This document shows, in pieces, positions 7,774 to 17,310 of a DNA stretch of 64,000 bases (the first letter of the stretch is position 1; every line of letters starts with the position of its first letter). Both the position numbers and the translations under genes were made by a program. Under the pieces are notes generated by a model. That model saw nothing but the letters and a program-made list of their open reading frames with translations. It was not told the DNA's origin and searched no databases. This DNA is from G963663315 sp965204925 (GTDB lineage: Bacteria; Pseudomonadota; Gammaproteobacteria; Arenicellales; Poriferihabitantaceae): positions 1,612,001 through 1,676,000 of the forward strand of contig OZ242021.1 in assembly GCA_965204925.1 (NCBI GenBank), given 5' to 3'.

Positions 7774-10566
7774 ATGAAATCCTCCGGCGATAATGGTAGC
7801 GCAAGCAATGTGGACCTGAGCTTCCTGAGCGGAGCAAATGCCGGTTATCTGGAATCCTTGTACGAGGAAATGCTTCAGGAAGATGCAACCCGTTCATTGT
7901 CGGGTCGGCAGAAGCAATGGCAGGACGTGTTTTCGTCGCTGCCGGCAATGACCCTCTCTTTCGACCCTTCCGCAGGAGCCGGATACCAGTCCTGGTTCGA
8001 AAGTCTCGAGCATAAACAGGCCCAGGTTTCCAAGCTGATCATGGCGTATCGCTCATTAGGTCATTTGCGGGCCGATGTTGATCCGATTGGTGTCATGCCC
8101 AGAGGCAGCACCGAAGAAATGCAGATCGAACGTTTTGACCTCAGCGCCCGGGATCTGGACACGGAGTTCGATATCGGCGATTTGGCCGGGGGAGGGCGTA
8201 TGACCCTGCGCACGATACTCGACTTTTTGCAGGAGGTTTATTGTGGTTCGATCGGTTACGAAATCAGGTATCTGCATTCTCTGGAAAAACGCCTGTGGCT
8301 GCAGCGGCAGGCGGAGGTCGAATCCCGGAGTTTGCCTTTTGCAGAAGATCTTCGTATTGAGATACTGCAACAGCTGACTGCGGCGGAAGGCTTGGAAAAG
8401 TATTTGCATACCCGATATGTCGGGCAGAAGCGCTTTTCACTCGAGGGGGGCGAGTCCCTGATCCCGATGCTGTCGGATTTGATCCAGCAGTTTGGCGCCA
8501 GCGGCGTGAAGGAAGTCGTGATCGGAATGGCGCATCGCGGGCGCTTGAATGTCCTGATCAATACGCTGGGGAAAGCCCCCAGCGAGCTGTTCAGCGAATT
8601 CGAGGGTGAGTATGAAACGAGTTGCGCGGATACCCGCACCGGTGATGTGAAATACCATCAGGGGGTGTCTTCGGACATCCTGACAGCCGGAGGCAATGTA
8701 CACGTGGCGCTCTCCTTTAACCCGTCGCACCTGGAGATTATCGGCCCGGTTGTAGAGGGCTCGGTGCGTGCCCGTCAGGAACGGCGGAAGGATGCCGGGC
8801 GCAAGCAGGTGATTCCCGTTCTGATTCATGGGGACGCCTCGTTTGCCGGACAGGGGGTGGTCATGGAAACACTGAACATGTCCGCTACGCGGGGGTTCTC
8901 CACCGGCGGTACGATTCATATCATCATCAATAATCAAATCGGCTTTACTACCAATACGCTGGACGCCCGCTCTACCGTCTATTGTACGGAAATCGGGAAA
9001 CTGGTGCAGGCGCCGATCCTGCATATTAACGGTGACGACCCGGACGCGATCATTTTTGCCGCCCGGGTCGCGATGCAATATCGTATGGAATTCGGCGGCG
9101 ACTTCGTGCTGGACATGGTGTGTTACCGCAGGCACGGTCACAATGAGGCGGATGAGCCGACGGTGACCCAGCCGATCATGTACGGAAAAATAAAACGTCA
9201 CAAAACTGTGCGGCAACTGTACGCGCAGAAACTGGCGGATGAAGGTGTCATACCACTGGAAACAGCCGACCGGATGGTGCGTCAATACCGCGACAGGCTG
9301 GATGAAGGCCGCGTGGTCGCCGGTCAGGTAATTGATCCGAACAAGGCGCTGCGCATGCTGGACTGGAGCCCCTATATGGGCGAAGACTGGCGCGAGGAAG
9401 TGGACACCGGCGCAGGTGCGGGGCGTCTGGTTGAACTGGCGGAAATCCTGTCCCGGTCGCCGGACGATTTTGTCGTACACAAGCGGGTTCAGACTCTCCT
9501 GGATGAGCGGATTGTGATGGCGCAAGGAAAGAAACCGGTGGATTGGGGTTGTGCGGAGTTACTGGCCTATGCCACGCTCATTGACCAAGGGTATCAGGTG
9601 CGGTTATCCGGTCAGGATGCAGGCCGCGGTACGTTCTCCCACCGGCATGCCACGCTGCATGATCAGTCGCGCCCCCGAACCCATATCCCGCTGCAATATG
9701 TCGGGGCAAGCCAGAGTGATTTCCTGGTCATCAATTCGTTGCTTTCCGAGGAAGCCGTGCTTGGTTTCGAGTTTGGTTATTCAACGACAGAACCAAGGAC
9801 ACTGGTCATCTGGGAGGCCCAGTTTGGTGATTTTGTGAATGGCGCCCAGGTTGTCATTGATCAGTTTATCAGCAGTGGCCAGGCAAAGTGGGCCAGGGTT
9901 TGCAGTCTCGTTCTGTTTTTGCCCCACGGTATGGAAGGACAGGGGCCAGAGCATTCTTCAGCGCGGATGGAGCGGTTCCTGCAACTTTGCGCAGAGCACA
10001 ATATGCAGGTCTGTGTGCCGACAACGCCCGCGCAGATGTTCCACATGCTGCGCCGTCAGATGATGCGGTCGTTCCGGCGGCCATTGATCGTGATGACGCC
10101 GAAGAGCCTGCTGCGGCACAAACTTTCTGTTTGCACACCGAATGATCTGGCTTGCGGCCGGTTCCATGCGGTTCTGCCCGAGGTGGACCCTTTGCCTGTG
10201 GACGCAGTGAAAAAGGTCATTATCTGCTGCGGCAAGGTTTACTATGATCTGCTGGAAGAGCGCCGCAACAGGGAACAGGAAAATGTGGCTATTATCCGGC
10301 TGGAGCAGATCCATCCTTTCCCGGATGTCGAGCTACAGGCAGAGATGGAAAAATATTCCGGTGTCAACGACGTTGTCTGGTGCCAGGAAGAACCCAGGAA
10401 TCAGGGTTGCTGGTACCAGATCGTCTTTTATCTGAAAGGTCTGTTGAACCGGGATCAAACCTTGCATTATGCAGGGCGGAAGGAGTCTCCGTCTCCCGCT
10501 GTCGGGTTCTTCGGACTGCACGTGGAACAGCAGAAAAAACTGGTTCGCGATGCGCTCGCCCTGTAA
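7774..10566 (+). CDS. sucA: 2-oxoglutarate dehydrogenase E1 component
   Basis: This thiamine-diphosphate enzyme decarboxylates 2-oxoglutarate in the TCA cycle and passes the succinyl group to the E2 lipoyl domain. The 930 residues match the usual 930-940. Visible landmarks are the N-terminal E2-binding segment (NAGYLESLYEEMLQED), GMAHRGRLNVLINTLGKAPS, the FNPSHLEIIGPVVEGSVRAR motif, HINGDDPDAIIFAARVAMQY (ThDP/Mg site), CYRRHGHNEADEP, and a transketolase-like C-terminal domain with GTFSHRHATLHDQ. It is followed by sucB and lpd in the same direction, the common gammaproteobacterial order, so the complex is encoded as a unit. Confidence 0.98.
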   Translation: MKSSGDNGSASNVDLSFLSGANAGYLESLYEEMLQEDATRSLSGRQKQWQDVFSSLPAMTLSFDPSAGAGYQSWFESLEHKQAQVSKLIMAYRSLGHLRADVDPIGVMPRGSTEEMQIERFDLSARDLDTEFDIGDLAGGGRMTLRTILDFLQEVYCGSIGYEIRYLHSLEKRLWLQRQAEVESRSLPFAEDLRIEILQQLTAAEGLEKYLHTRYVGQKRFSLEGGESLIPMLSDLIQQFGASGVKEVVIGMAHRGRLNVLINTLGKAPSELFSEFEGEYETSCADTRTGDVKYHQGVSSDILTAGGNVHVALSFNPSHLEIIGPVVEGSVRARQERRKDAGRKQVIPVLIHGDASFAGQGVVMETLNMSATRGFSTGGTIHIIINNQIGFTTNTLDARSTVYCTEIGKLVQAPILHINGDDPDAIIFAARVAMQYRMEFGGDFVLDMVCYRRHGHNEADEPTVTQPIMYGKIKRHKTVRQLYAQKLADEGVIPLETADRMVRQYRDRLDEGRVVAGQVIDPNKALRMLDWSPYMGEDWREEVDTGAGAGRLVELAEILSRSPDDFVVHKRVQTLLDERIVMAQGKKPVDWGCAELLAYATLIDQGYQVRLSGQDAGRGTFSHRHATLHDQSRPRTHIPLQYVGASQSDFLVINSLLSEEAVLGFEFGYSTTEPRTLVIWEAQFGDFVNGAQVVIDQFISSGQAKWARVCSLVLFLPHGMEGQGPEHSSARMERFLQLCAEHNMQVCVPTTPAQMFHMLRRQMMRSFRRPLIVMTPKSLLRHKLSVCTPNDLACGRFHAVLPEVDPLPVDAVKKVIICCGKVYYDLLEERRNREQENVAIIRLEQIHPFPDVELQAEMEKYSGVNDVVWCQEEPRNQGCWYQIVFYLKGLLNRDQTLHYAGRKESPSPAVGFFGLHVEQQKKLVRDALAL

Positions 10567-10610
10567 TGATTAACCTGCAAGGAAGGCAATAACTCCCGAA
10601 GCCCTGAATC

Positions 10611-11933
10611 ATGACTATTGAAATAAAAGCGCCGGTACTCCCCGAATCCGTGGCAGATGCTGTATTGCTGGAATGGCGCAAGCAGCCGGGGGAGCGTATC
10701 TGCCGCGATGAAATACTGGTTGAGGTGGAAACCGATAAAGTGGCGCTGGAAGTCCCGGCTCCGGCGGATGGTATGTTGAGTGAGATCCTTGAGCAGACAG
10801 GGGCCACTGTTTTGTCCGGGCAGGCGCTCGCTCGCATCGAAGCGGGGGCGGGCGCGGCAGGACTTGCGGTTGCAGAAGAAATGGCCGGGCAGCCGCGGAC
10901 TGGTATGGACGTGGAAGCTGGTTCCCCGGGAGGCGCTGGCAGCCCCGCCCGGGACAGTCGCGGCGCCGCTTCTGTGGACGAGCGCAAATTTGGTCCGGCC
11001 GCCCGCAGGCTGATTGAGGAAAACGATCTGGACGCGGCACAAATCGGCGCTTCGGGTCGTGATGGACGAATAACCAAAGAAGATGTACTTCATTATCTGG
11101 CCGCCGACCGCCCGGAGGCCGGTAAAGGCGGTGACACACCGGTGGTTGGCAAAGTGGGGCAGGGCGTGTCTGCGGGAGCCACTACCGCGCCCGCCGGGAC
11201 AGCGTCTCCTGCCGACGATTCTGCGGCCGGGCTGCGGCGACAGACGCGGACGCCGATGAGCCGTTTGCGGCAGACTATTGCCGATCGATTGTTACATTCC
11301 CAGCGCAACGCGGCCCTGCTGACCACCTTCAACGAAGTCAACATGCAACCGGTCATGGAGTTGCGCTCCAGGTACAAGGAAGCCTTCGAGAAAAAACATG
11401 GCGCGCGCCTCGGATTCATGTCCTTTTTTGTCAAGGCCAGTGTGGCCGGGCTGCAAAGATTCCCTCTCATCAACTCCTACATAGAAGGAACGGATATTGT
11501 GCAGCATAACTACTGTGATATCGGTATTGCCGTGGCATCTCCGAGAGGACTGGTCGTGCCGGTGATCAGGAACTGTGAAGCCATGAGTTATGCCGGGATT
11601 GAACAGCAGATACAGGAGTTCGGCGCGCGCGCGAAACAGGGGAAGATTGCCATGGATGAGCTGGTAGGCGGCACCTTTACCATTACCAATGGCGGGGTGT
11701 TCGGCTCCTTGCTTTCCACTCCGATTGTCAATCCACCGCAAAGCGCCATACTGGGTATGCACAAGATACAGCAGCGGCCGCTGGCGCAAGAGGGAGAGGT
11801 GGTGATTCGGCCGATGATGTATCTGGCGCTCTCCTACGACCACCGGATTATTGATGGCAGGGAAGCGGTGCAGTTTCTCGTTACTGTCAAGGAAATGCTG
11901 GAAGACCCGGCCAGATTGCTGCTGGATTGTTAG
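10611..11933 (+). CDS. sucB: Dihydrolipoyllysine succinyltransferase (E2 of 2-oxoglutarate dehydrogenase)
   Basis: E2 is the core of the complex and transfers succinyl from lipoyl-lysine to CoA. In order along 440 residues: a lipoyl domain with the ETDKVALEVPAP lysine site near residue 44, an Ala/Gly/Pro-rich linker, an E3-binding domain (KFGPAARRLIEENDLDAAQI then GRITKEDVLHY), a second linker rich in G/A/P, and the catalytic domain with TPMSRLRQTIADRL, NGGVFGSLLSTPIVN and the active-site YDHRIIDGREAV. The start is 44 bases after sucA. A purine-rich AAGGAAGG lies about 25 bases upstream, farther than ideal. The long linkers are typical of E2 proteins. Confidence 0.97.
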   Translation: MTIEIKAPVLPESVADAVLLEWRKQPGERICRDEILVEVETDKVALEVPAPADGMLSEILEQTGATVLSGQALARIEAGAGAAGLAVAEEMAGQPRTGMDVEAGSPGGAGSPARDSRGAASVDERKFGPAARRLIEENDLDAAQIGASGRDGRITKEDVLHYLAADRPEAGKGGDTPVVGKVGQGVSAGATTAPAGTASPADDSAAGLRRQTRTPMSRLRQTIADRLLHSQRNAALLTTFNEVNMQPVMELRSRYKEAFEKKHGARLGFMSFFVKASVAGLQRFPLINSYIEGTDIVQHNYCDIGIAVASPRGLVVPVIRNCEAMSYAGIEQQIQEFGARAKQGKIAMDELVGGTFTITNGGVFGSLLSTPIVNPPQSAILGMHKIQQRPLAQEGEVVIRPMMYLALSYDHRIIDGREAVQFLVTVKEMLEDPARLLLDC

Positions 11934-11963
11934 CCTGGATTGGCTGTTCGGGAGGACGAAGCG

Positions 11964-13400
11964 ATGTCGGATGAATGGGATGTGATTGTGATCGGCGCCG
12001 GGCCGGGGGGGTATGTCGCCGCCATCCGCTGCGCCCAGCTTGGCTTGAATACGGTCTGTATTGATAACCGGAGCGATTCTACGGGCGGGGCCAGTCCGGG
12101 GGGCGCCTGTCTGAATGTGGGCTGTATTCCGTCGAAGGCCTTGCTGGATTCATCCGAACAGTACCACAGGATTACCCATCAGTTTCCCGCCCACGGCATC
12201 AGGGTCGAAAACGTGTCTATCGACATTGCCGCAATGCAGGCGCGAAAGCAGGGCATCGTCAAACAGTTTACGGGGGGTATCACACAGCTGTTGAAGGCTA
12301 ACAAGGTGGCATTCATTCACGGATTCGGGCAGGTAGCGGCCAACGGCCACGTGCATGTTCTCGACCGTGACGGCGAGGTGGCAGATACCCTGGCTGCCCG
12401 TGAGATTATTCTCGCCCCGGGTTCCGTCCCGGTCGAATTGCCGAATATTCCTTTCGACCATCAGGTCGTGGTGGACTCGACGGGAGCGCTGGATTTTGAC
12501 CATGCGCCCGCCCGGCTCGGGATCATCGGCGCTGGAGTAATCGGGCTTGAACTCGGCAGTGTGTGGAATCGCCTCGGTTCACAGGTCACGGTTATGGAAG
12601 CGCTGGAAGATTTTCTTCCGGCCGCGGACCATCAGGTCGCTCGTGAAGCGAAGAAACAACTGGCCCGGCAAGGCCTGGATATTCGTTTGGGGGCTATGGT
12701 TGAATCGGTTGAGCGGGTGGATACGGGAACTGGCAGCCTGCGGGTCAGTTACCGCCAGAAGGAGCGGGATTGTCAGGTGGAAGTGGATCGATTGATTGTC
12801 GCGGTTGGACGCAGGCCGGCAATCAATGGTCTGGCCGTGCCGGGCTGCGGCGTTGCCATCGACAGCCGGGGATTTATCGAAGTGGATGAGCAATGCAGAA
12901 CGGGGGCGCCCCACATATGGGCGATTGGGGATGCGGTGCGCGGCCCGATGCTGGCTCATAAGAGCTCGGAAGAAGGCGTCGCCGTAGCCGAACGCATCGC
13001 CGGCGGCAAGGGTCATGTCGATTTCAATTGTGTGCCGTGGGTGATCTATACCGCCCCTGAAATAGCCTGGGTGGGGCAGACGGAGAAGCAGCTGAAGGAG
13101 CAGGGAATCAGGGTCAGGACTGGCCAGTTTCCGTTTGCCGCCAATGGCCGGGCGCGGGCGATGGAGGAGTCGGTTGGCTTTGTCAAAATGATCGCCGACA
13201 AGGACACGGACCGGCTGCTGGGCGTACATATGATCGGACCGCATGTATCCGAGTTGATCAATGAGTGTGTACTGGCCATGGAATATCAGGCCAGTTCGGA
13301 AGACTTGGCGAGAACCATCCACGCCCACCCCACATTGTCCGAATCGGTTCACGAGGCTGCGCTCGCGGTAGACAGACGGGCGATCCATAAAGCGGGCTGA
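11964..13400 (+). CDS. lpd: Dihydrolipoamide dehydrogenase (E3)
   Basis: This FAD flavoenzyme reoxidises lipoamide with NAD+ for the 2-oxoglutarate and other dehydrogenase complexes. From ATG 11964 the protein has 478 residues: FAD-binding VIVIGAGPGGYVAAIRCAQLG, the redox disulfide in GGACLNVGCIPSKALLDSSE, NAD-binding GIIGAGVIGLELGSVWNRLG, and the dimer-interface base motif HAHPTLSESVHEA. A GGGAGG Shine-Dalgarno lies about 8 bases before this ATG, which is why I prefer it to the in-frame TTG at 11940. The stop overlaps the next gene's ATG (TGATG). Confidence 0.97.
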   Translation: MSDEWDVIVIGAGPGGYVAAIRCAQLGLNTVCIDNRSDSTGGASPGGACLNVGCIPSKALLDSSEQYHRITHQFPAHGIRVENVSIDIAAMQARKQGIVKQFTGGITQLLKANKVAFIHGFGQVAANGHVHVLDRDGEVADTLAAREIILAPGSVPVELPNIPFDHQVVVDSTGALDFDHAPARLGIIGAGVIGLELGSVWNRLGSQVTVMEALEDFLPAADHQVAREAKKQLARQGLDIRLGAMVESVERVDTGTGSLRVSYRQKERDCQVEVDRLIVAVGRRPAINGLAVPGCGVAIDSRGFIEVDEQCRTGAPHIWAIGDAVRGPMLAHKSSEEGVAVAERIAGGKGHVDFNCVPWVIYTAPEIAWVGQTEKQLKEQGIRVRTGQFPFAANGRARAMEESVGFVKMIADKDTDRLLGVHMIGPHVSELINECVLAMEYQASSEDLARTIHAHPTLSESVHEAALAVDRRAIHKAG

Positions 13401-14825
13401 TGCCGCCGCGATACCGGGGTGCGGGCGCCGGTTCGCTTGCCTGTACGTATCGGGTACCGGCGGAAGAGATTTTCAGGGCCTACGACATACGCGGAGTAGT
13501 TACCGCTTCACTGACTGCGGATATGGTCGAATGTATAGGCAAGGCGCTCGGCAGCCAGATGCTTGATCAGGGCACCGATGTTACAGTGACAGGACGGGAT
13601 GGCCGGTTGACCGGGCCGAGGCTGATGGCAGCCCTGAATCGGGGCATTTTGTCGACCGGATGCGATGTCATCCAGGTCGGACAGGCGCCGACCCCGGCGT
13701 TGTATTTCGCTGCGGCCGAGTGGGCAGGCGGGAACGGGGTATCAAGTCACGGGCAGCCATAATCCGCCCGCATACAACGGCCTGAAAATGATGATTAATG
13801 GTACCACCCTGGCCGGAGAAGCGATTCAGAATATCCGGGAACGAATCCTGCAACACGATTTCCGGGCTGGTCGTGGGAAGCTGACTCACGGGGATATATT
13901 GACGCGGTACGGCAATGCGATCATTCGCGATGTTTCCCTGTCGCGTGCGCTCAAACTGGTACTGGATTGCAGCAATGGCGTGGCCGGCGACAGCGCTCCG
14001 GGCATATTTCGCGCTCTTGGTTGCGAAGTGATTGAACTGTTCTGTGACGTGGATGGAACCTTCCCGAACCATGCTCCCGATCCGGGGCAGCCTGAAAACC
14101 TGCGCGACCTGATTCGGGTAGTGCAAGAACATGGCGCCGACCTCGGTATCGCCCTTGATGGAGATGGCGACCGGATTGGAGTTGTCTCGTCGAACGGCGA
14201 GGTGATCTGGCCCGACCGGCTCATGGCATTGTTCGCACAGGAATTATTGCAACTCCACCGGGGCGCGGAGATCATTTTCGATGTCAAGTGTTCCCGCATC
14301 TTGCCGGAAATTATTCAACGCAATGGGGGTAAGGCTACCATGTGGAAATCCGGTCATTCCCTGATAAAAAGCAAGCTGAGGCAAAGCGGGGCGATTCTGG
14401 CCGGAGAAATGAGCGGGCATATCTTTTTCAATGATCGCTGGCGCGGTTTTGATGATGGTATTTACGCCGGCGCCCGCTTGTGCGAACTGTTGACCCGACG
14501 GGAAAGTCATCCCGAAAAGGTATTCCAGTCGATTCCCGACACCGTCAATACGCCTGAATTACGCCTTGGCATGAACGAAGGTGAACCCCGTCAGCTGGTT
14601 ATGGAGTTGATCCGGGCCGCACAATTCGATGACGCCACGGTCAATACGATGGATGGTCTTCGTGTTGATTTCAATGATGGCTTCGGGCTGATCAGGGCAT
14701 CGAACACGACCCCGGCCATCGTCATGCGATTCGAGGCCGACACTCAAAGCCGGCTTGCCATGATCCAGCAGAAATTCCGCGACCTGTTGGCCCGGGCAAG
14801 ACCCGGACTTGAACTGCCGTTCTGA
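13400..14825 (+). pseudogene. Phosphomannomutase/phosphoglucomutase with a 1-nt frameshift
   Basis: The alpha-D-phosphohexomutase family interconverts hexose 1- and 6-phosphates for surface polysaccharides. The gene is split over two frames. Frame one (13400-13762) carries AEEIFRAYDIRGVV, VTVTGRDGRLTGPRL and ends in NGV. Frame two carries on at once with QVTGSHNPPAYNGLKMM (catalytic serine in TGSHNP), the metal loop ALDGDGDRIGVV, GEMSGHIFF and a C-terminal SNTTPAIVMRFE. The join needs removal of one base at 13741 or 13742, between V and Q. Both halves are otherwise intact over about 475 residues, so the defect is recent, or a sequencing error. Its start overlaps the lpd stop. Confidence 0.85.
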
Positions 14826-15113
14826 CCGGCTCAGGCGCACACAGACCTTTGCCACAATCCCGTAACCGCAACCGTATTTCACATCGGACAGTTCATTGAC
14901 CAATCCTGGCGGGTCCCCATAGAAGGTTCGCTGTAACAGCCAATCGGCTTCATGCAACCTTTCGCGGTCGCACAACCGCTCTTTCTTCACATCTACAGCA
15001 AACAGGTCAATCCAGTCGTTGCGGGTGCGATTCGGCTGGCGATTGTTGATTCCCCCATTCGTGTTGCTTAAATCAAGTATATAATCCCCCTCGAAAAGGT
15101 GATTCTCGTGCAT
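14826..15113 (-). other. Gene-poor stretch with an unrecognised minus-strand reading frame
   Basis: Between the mutase gene and the first AAA-nuclease gene, an open minus-strand frame begins with ATG 15113 (MHENHLFEGDYILDLSNTNG) and runs into the antisense of the mutase. Only the part up to 14826 could be an independent gene. It shows no family motif that I recognise. It begins directly at the end of the 1,020-bp repeat arm, so it may be the remains of a gene cut by that repeat. Confidence 0.25.
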
Positions 15114-16131
15114 GGTTGCCGGTTCACCCCGCCCGCAGCGTCTCCAGATTGCGCGTCTTGCGATTGAAAATCACCGCCAGCACATGAATGCGCTGATTCC
15201 CCATACAGTACCTGCCCGCATAATCCTTACTTACTATCTGCGCCAACGCCTCATCCGCCTTCACCGCAGCCTGCGACTCATCATCCACAACCTTGAACTC
15301 CAGCACAAATACCTGCCCCTCACGCATCAATACCATGTCCGAACGACCCCGACCGGTGGACTCCTCCACCCGCATATCCAGACCCAGCGCGCGGAAACAG
15401 GCGTACAGCACGGTCGCATAATGACCCTCGCTACGCCCCCCGTCGTTGTGTGTATGCCACTGATACGGAATACCGGCGAAGAAAGCCTGTAATTCCCGCT
15501 CGAATCCCGCAAAGTCGTTGGCGTCCAGCAATCCGACCAGCGTCTCGCCACGCTCCGCGGCAACTACCAAATCCCGATAGGTCGCCCTCATCAATTCCTC
15601 GTTCAGACTCAAACGCACCTCGTGGTTGGGATAATCCAGCGTGTAGAAGATTCTTGAACCGCGCAGTCCCTCACCGACAATAGTCAGATACCCGCACTGG
15701 AATAACAGGGCATTGATATTGATATTCTCCAGTTCAAAACTGGACAATTCACTGTCAAATATTACCAGGTTTTCCAAATCCAGGGTATTGACCATTCCGT
15801 TGGCCATGCGGTGGTACAGGAAGGAGGGGGTGCCGGTCGCATACCACCAGGGTTTGAATTCCCGGTTCCTGAAATACAGCAGGATGTCGAACGGGTTGTA
15901 AACCTTCTCTTTCCCGCGCCAGTGATAGCCGTTGTAACAGTGGCGGATTTGTTTGCGCTCCGATTTCGTCACACTTGCCAGTTCGGGAGCGAACACGGTT
16001 TCGAGGTCGTCATCGGTATAACCGCACAGCGCGGCATAGTCGGGATTCAGGCTGAGGTCGTAGGGGTTGTTCAGTACCGAGAACAGGCTGACCTTCGAGT
16101 ACATGCTGATGCCGGTGATAAACACGAAACG
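15112..16131. repeat. Left arm of a 1,020-bp inverted repeat
   Basis: This arm is nearly identical, in inverted orientation, to 20937-21956. It covers the C-terminal two thirds of AAA-nuclease copies A and B plus 12 bases after the stop codon. Translated differences within the arms are few (for example P/L, C/W and T/M). Upstream of the arm the two genes diverge sharply, which points to gene conversion. Confidence 0.85.
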
Positions 16132-16698
16132 AATGTAGCGGGCGCAGCCCTTGATCATGCCGTAGAATCCGCGCAGATAATCGCGGTTCTCACGCGCCAG
16201 TTGCGGGTTCTCCAGCGCATCCAGTATCGGCTTGTCGTATTCGTCTATCAGTACCACGACCTGTTGTCCGGTAGCGCGCCAGAGACTGATAATCAGGTGT
16301 TGCAGGCGATCCGGGGCGGTAGAGGCCTCCGGCGGCGGCTGAATGCCTGCCTCTATCTCATGCGTTGCCAGTTGGCTGAAGATATTGCTCTTCAGGTTCC
16401 CCGATTCGCTGTAGTTCGCGTCAAAGCTCAGACGCACCACCGGATGTTTGTTGTTCCAGTCCCAGCGCTCATGAATATAAAGCCCGCGGAATAACTCCTC
16501 GCTGCCGGCAAACAGTTCATGCAGGGTATCTATCAGCAGGCTCTTGCCGAAGCGCCGCGGGCGGGACAGGAAGTAGTATCCGGGTCTGCGCGCCAGGTTC
16601 CAAGTATAGCGGGTTTTGTCCACATAGTAGAAATCCCACTCCCGAATACTTCGGAAAGACGCCTCTCCTATCGGCAGTTCCAGTCTGTCCGCTGTCAC
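15124..16698 (-). CDS. AAA-ATPase-like / PD-(D/E)XK nuclease protein, copy A
   Basis: This 524-residue protein belongs to the AAA-ATPase_like plus PDDEXK_9 family (formerly DUF1703), common in multicopy in some bacteria and of unproven function. It begins LELPIGEASFRSIREWDFYY and has a P-loop variant SRPRRFGKSLL (45-55), Walker B VVVLIDEYDKP (147-157), and a C-terminal nuclease core with D454 and E467-F-K469. A second copy (B) lies inverted at 20376 and a third, broken copy (C) at 30843. Around residues 163-185 (LARENRDYLRGFYGMIKGCA) copy A resembles copy C, while its C-terminal part is almost identical to B, so it is a mosaic. A C replaces W in RHCYNGYHW. Confidence 0.85.
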   Translation of the reverse strand: MTADRLELPIGEASFRSIREWDFYYVDKTRYTWNLARRPGYYFLSRPRRFGKSLLIDTLHELFAGSEELFRGLYIHERWDWNNKHPVVRLSFDANYSESGNLKSNIFSQLATHEIEAGIQPPPEASTAPDRLQHLIISLWRATGQQVVVLIDEYDKPILDALENPQLARENRDYLRGFYGMIKGCARYIRFVFITGISMYSKVSLFSVLNNPYDLSLNPDYAALCGYTDDDLETVFAPELASVTKSERKQIRHCYNGYHWRGKEKVYNPFDILLYFRNREFKPWWYATGTPSFLYHRMANGMVNTLDLENLVIFDSELSSFELENININALLFQCGYLTIVGEGLRGSRIFYTLDYPNHEVRLSLNEELMRATYRDLVVAAERGETLVGLLDANDFAGFERELQAFFAGIPYQWHTHNDGGRSEGHYATVLYACFRALGLDMRVEESTGRGRSDMVLMREGQVFVLEFKVVDDESQAAVKADEALAQIVSKDYAGRYCMGNQRIHVLAVIFNRKTRNLETLRAG

Positions 16699-16768
16699 TT
16701 TGTGTCACATTTATGATTCGGGATAGTCCGTTCATCGTAACACAAAGGGCGCTCGCATGATCCTTATA

Positions 16769-16851
16769 CATAGCGACAATCACGGCAATAATCCAGCGGG
16801 TGTCAGAAGCATACGAAGAACTGGCAAATAACAGCAGACAAATTGGCAGGC
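16769..16851 (-). repeat. Scar joining remnants of the small membrane gene and a Sel1 gene
   Basis: Bases 16769-16801 match the 3' end of the small coiled-coil/membrane genes (compare 17879 onward), and 16807-16851 match the signal-peptide end of the Sel1 genes (compare 19813 onward), both as minus-strand relics. The two pieces are in the order expected at the joint between tandem units, so this looks like a deletion scar of an earlier extra copy. About 80 bp, no open frame kept. Confidence 0.6.
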
Positions 16852-16912
16852 CTGTGTTCCATTGGACGACCTCGGGGATGAATGCTGATCATAGTCGTGG
16901 TAAGATTGGCTC

Positions 16913-17173
16913 ATGAACGAGCCAACCCTTCAAGACCTGGCACGGAAACTGGCCGTGCTGGAGGAACGCATGAATACCAGACAAGCAGAACAAGAGTCCG
17001 CCATCGACCGCTTGAGAGCGGATATGGCTAACTGGAAAACCGACATGGCAAACTGGAAGGCCGAATCAGCCAAAAACGAAAGGGACAACATACGATGGGT
17101 GATCGGCCTCGCGGTTGGACTGTGGGCCGCAGCCGTGATCATTCTGGGATTCCTGATTCGCCTGCCCGGCTGA
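16913..17173 (+). CDS. Small coiled-coil protein with C-terminal membrane segment, copy 1
   Basis: The 86-residue product starts MNEPTLQDLARKLAVLEERM, continues with a charged heptad-like helix containing two MANWK repeats, and ends in one hydrophobic span (WVIGLAVGLWAAAVIILGFL). It should therefore be a tail-anchored or short inner-membrane protein with a cytoplasmic or periplasmic coil. Paralogues lie at 17845-18090 and 19965-20190, and a remnant at 30765-30815. All are near AAA-nuclease genes. The sequence RMNTRQAEQESAIDRL aligns with RMNTKQAEYQTDIARL of the paralogues. Function unknown; short size alone would allow a holin-like or accessory role, but nothing shows it. Confidence 0.6.
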   Translation: MNEPTLQDLARKLAVLEERMNTRQAEQESAIDRLRADMANWKTDMANWKAESAKNERDNIRWVIGLAVGLWAAAVIILGFLIRLPG

Positions 17174-17310
17174 CTTTCCGGCAGGCGCATCCTTTCGCGA
17201 CCCTGGCGCGGTTCTCCTCCTTTGACCTGAAACTCCTGTAGTTCCCGCCTCGGGAGCGCCTTGAAGCTTTTCAGCGCAGAAAACCGCGCCCGCCATCGCC
17301 CTGACCGCGC

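Noticed and set aside
8437..9525. A 362-codon minus-strand frame inside sucA.
   Set aside because: It is the antisense of a well-conserved gene with no family likeness.
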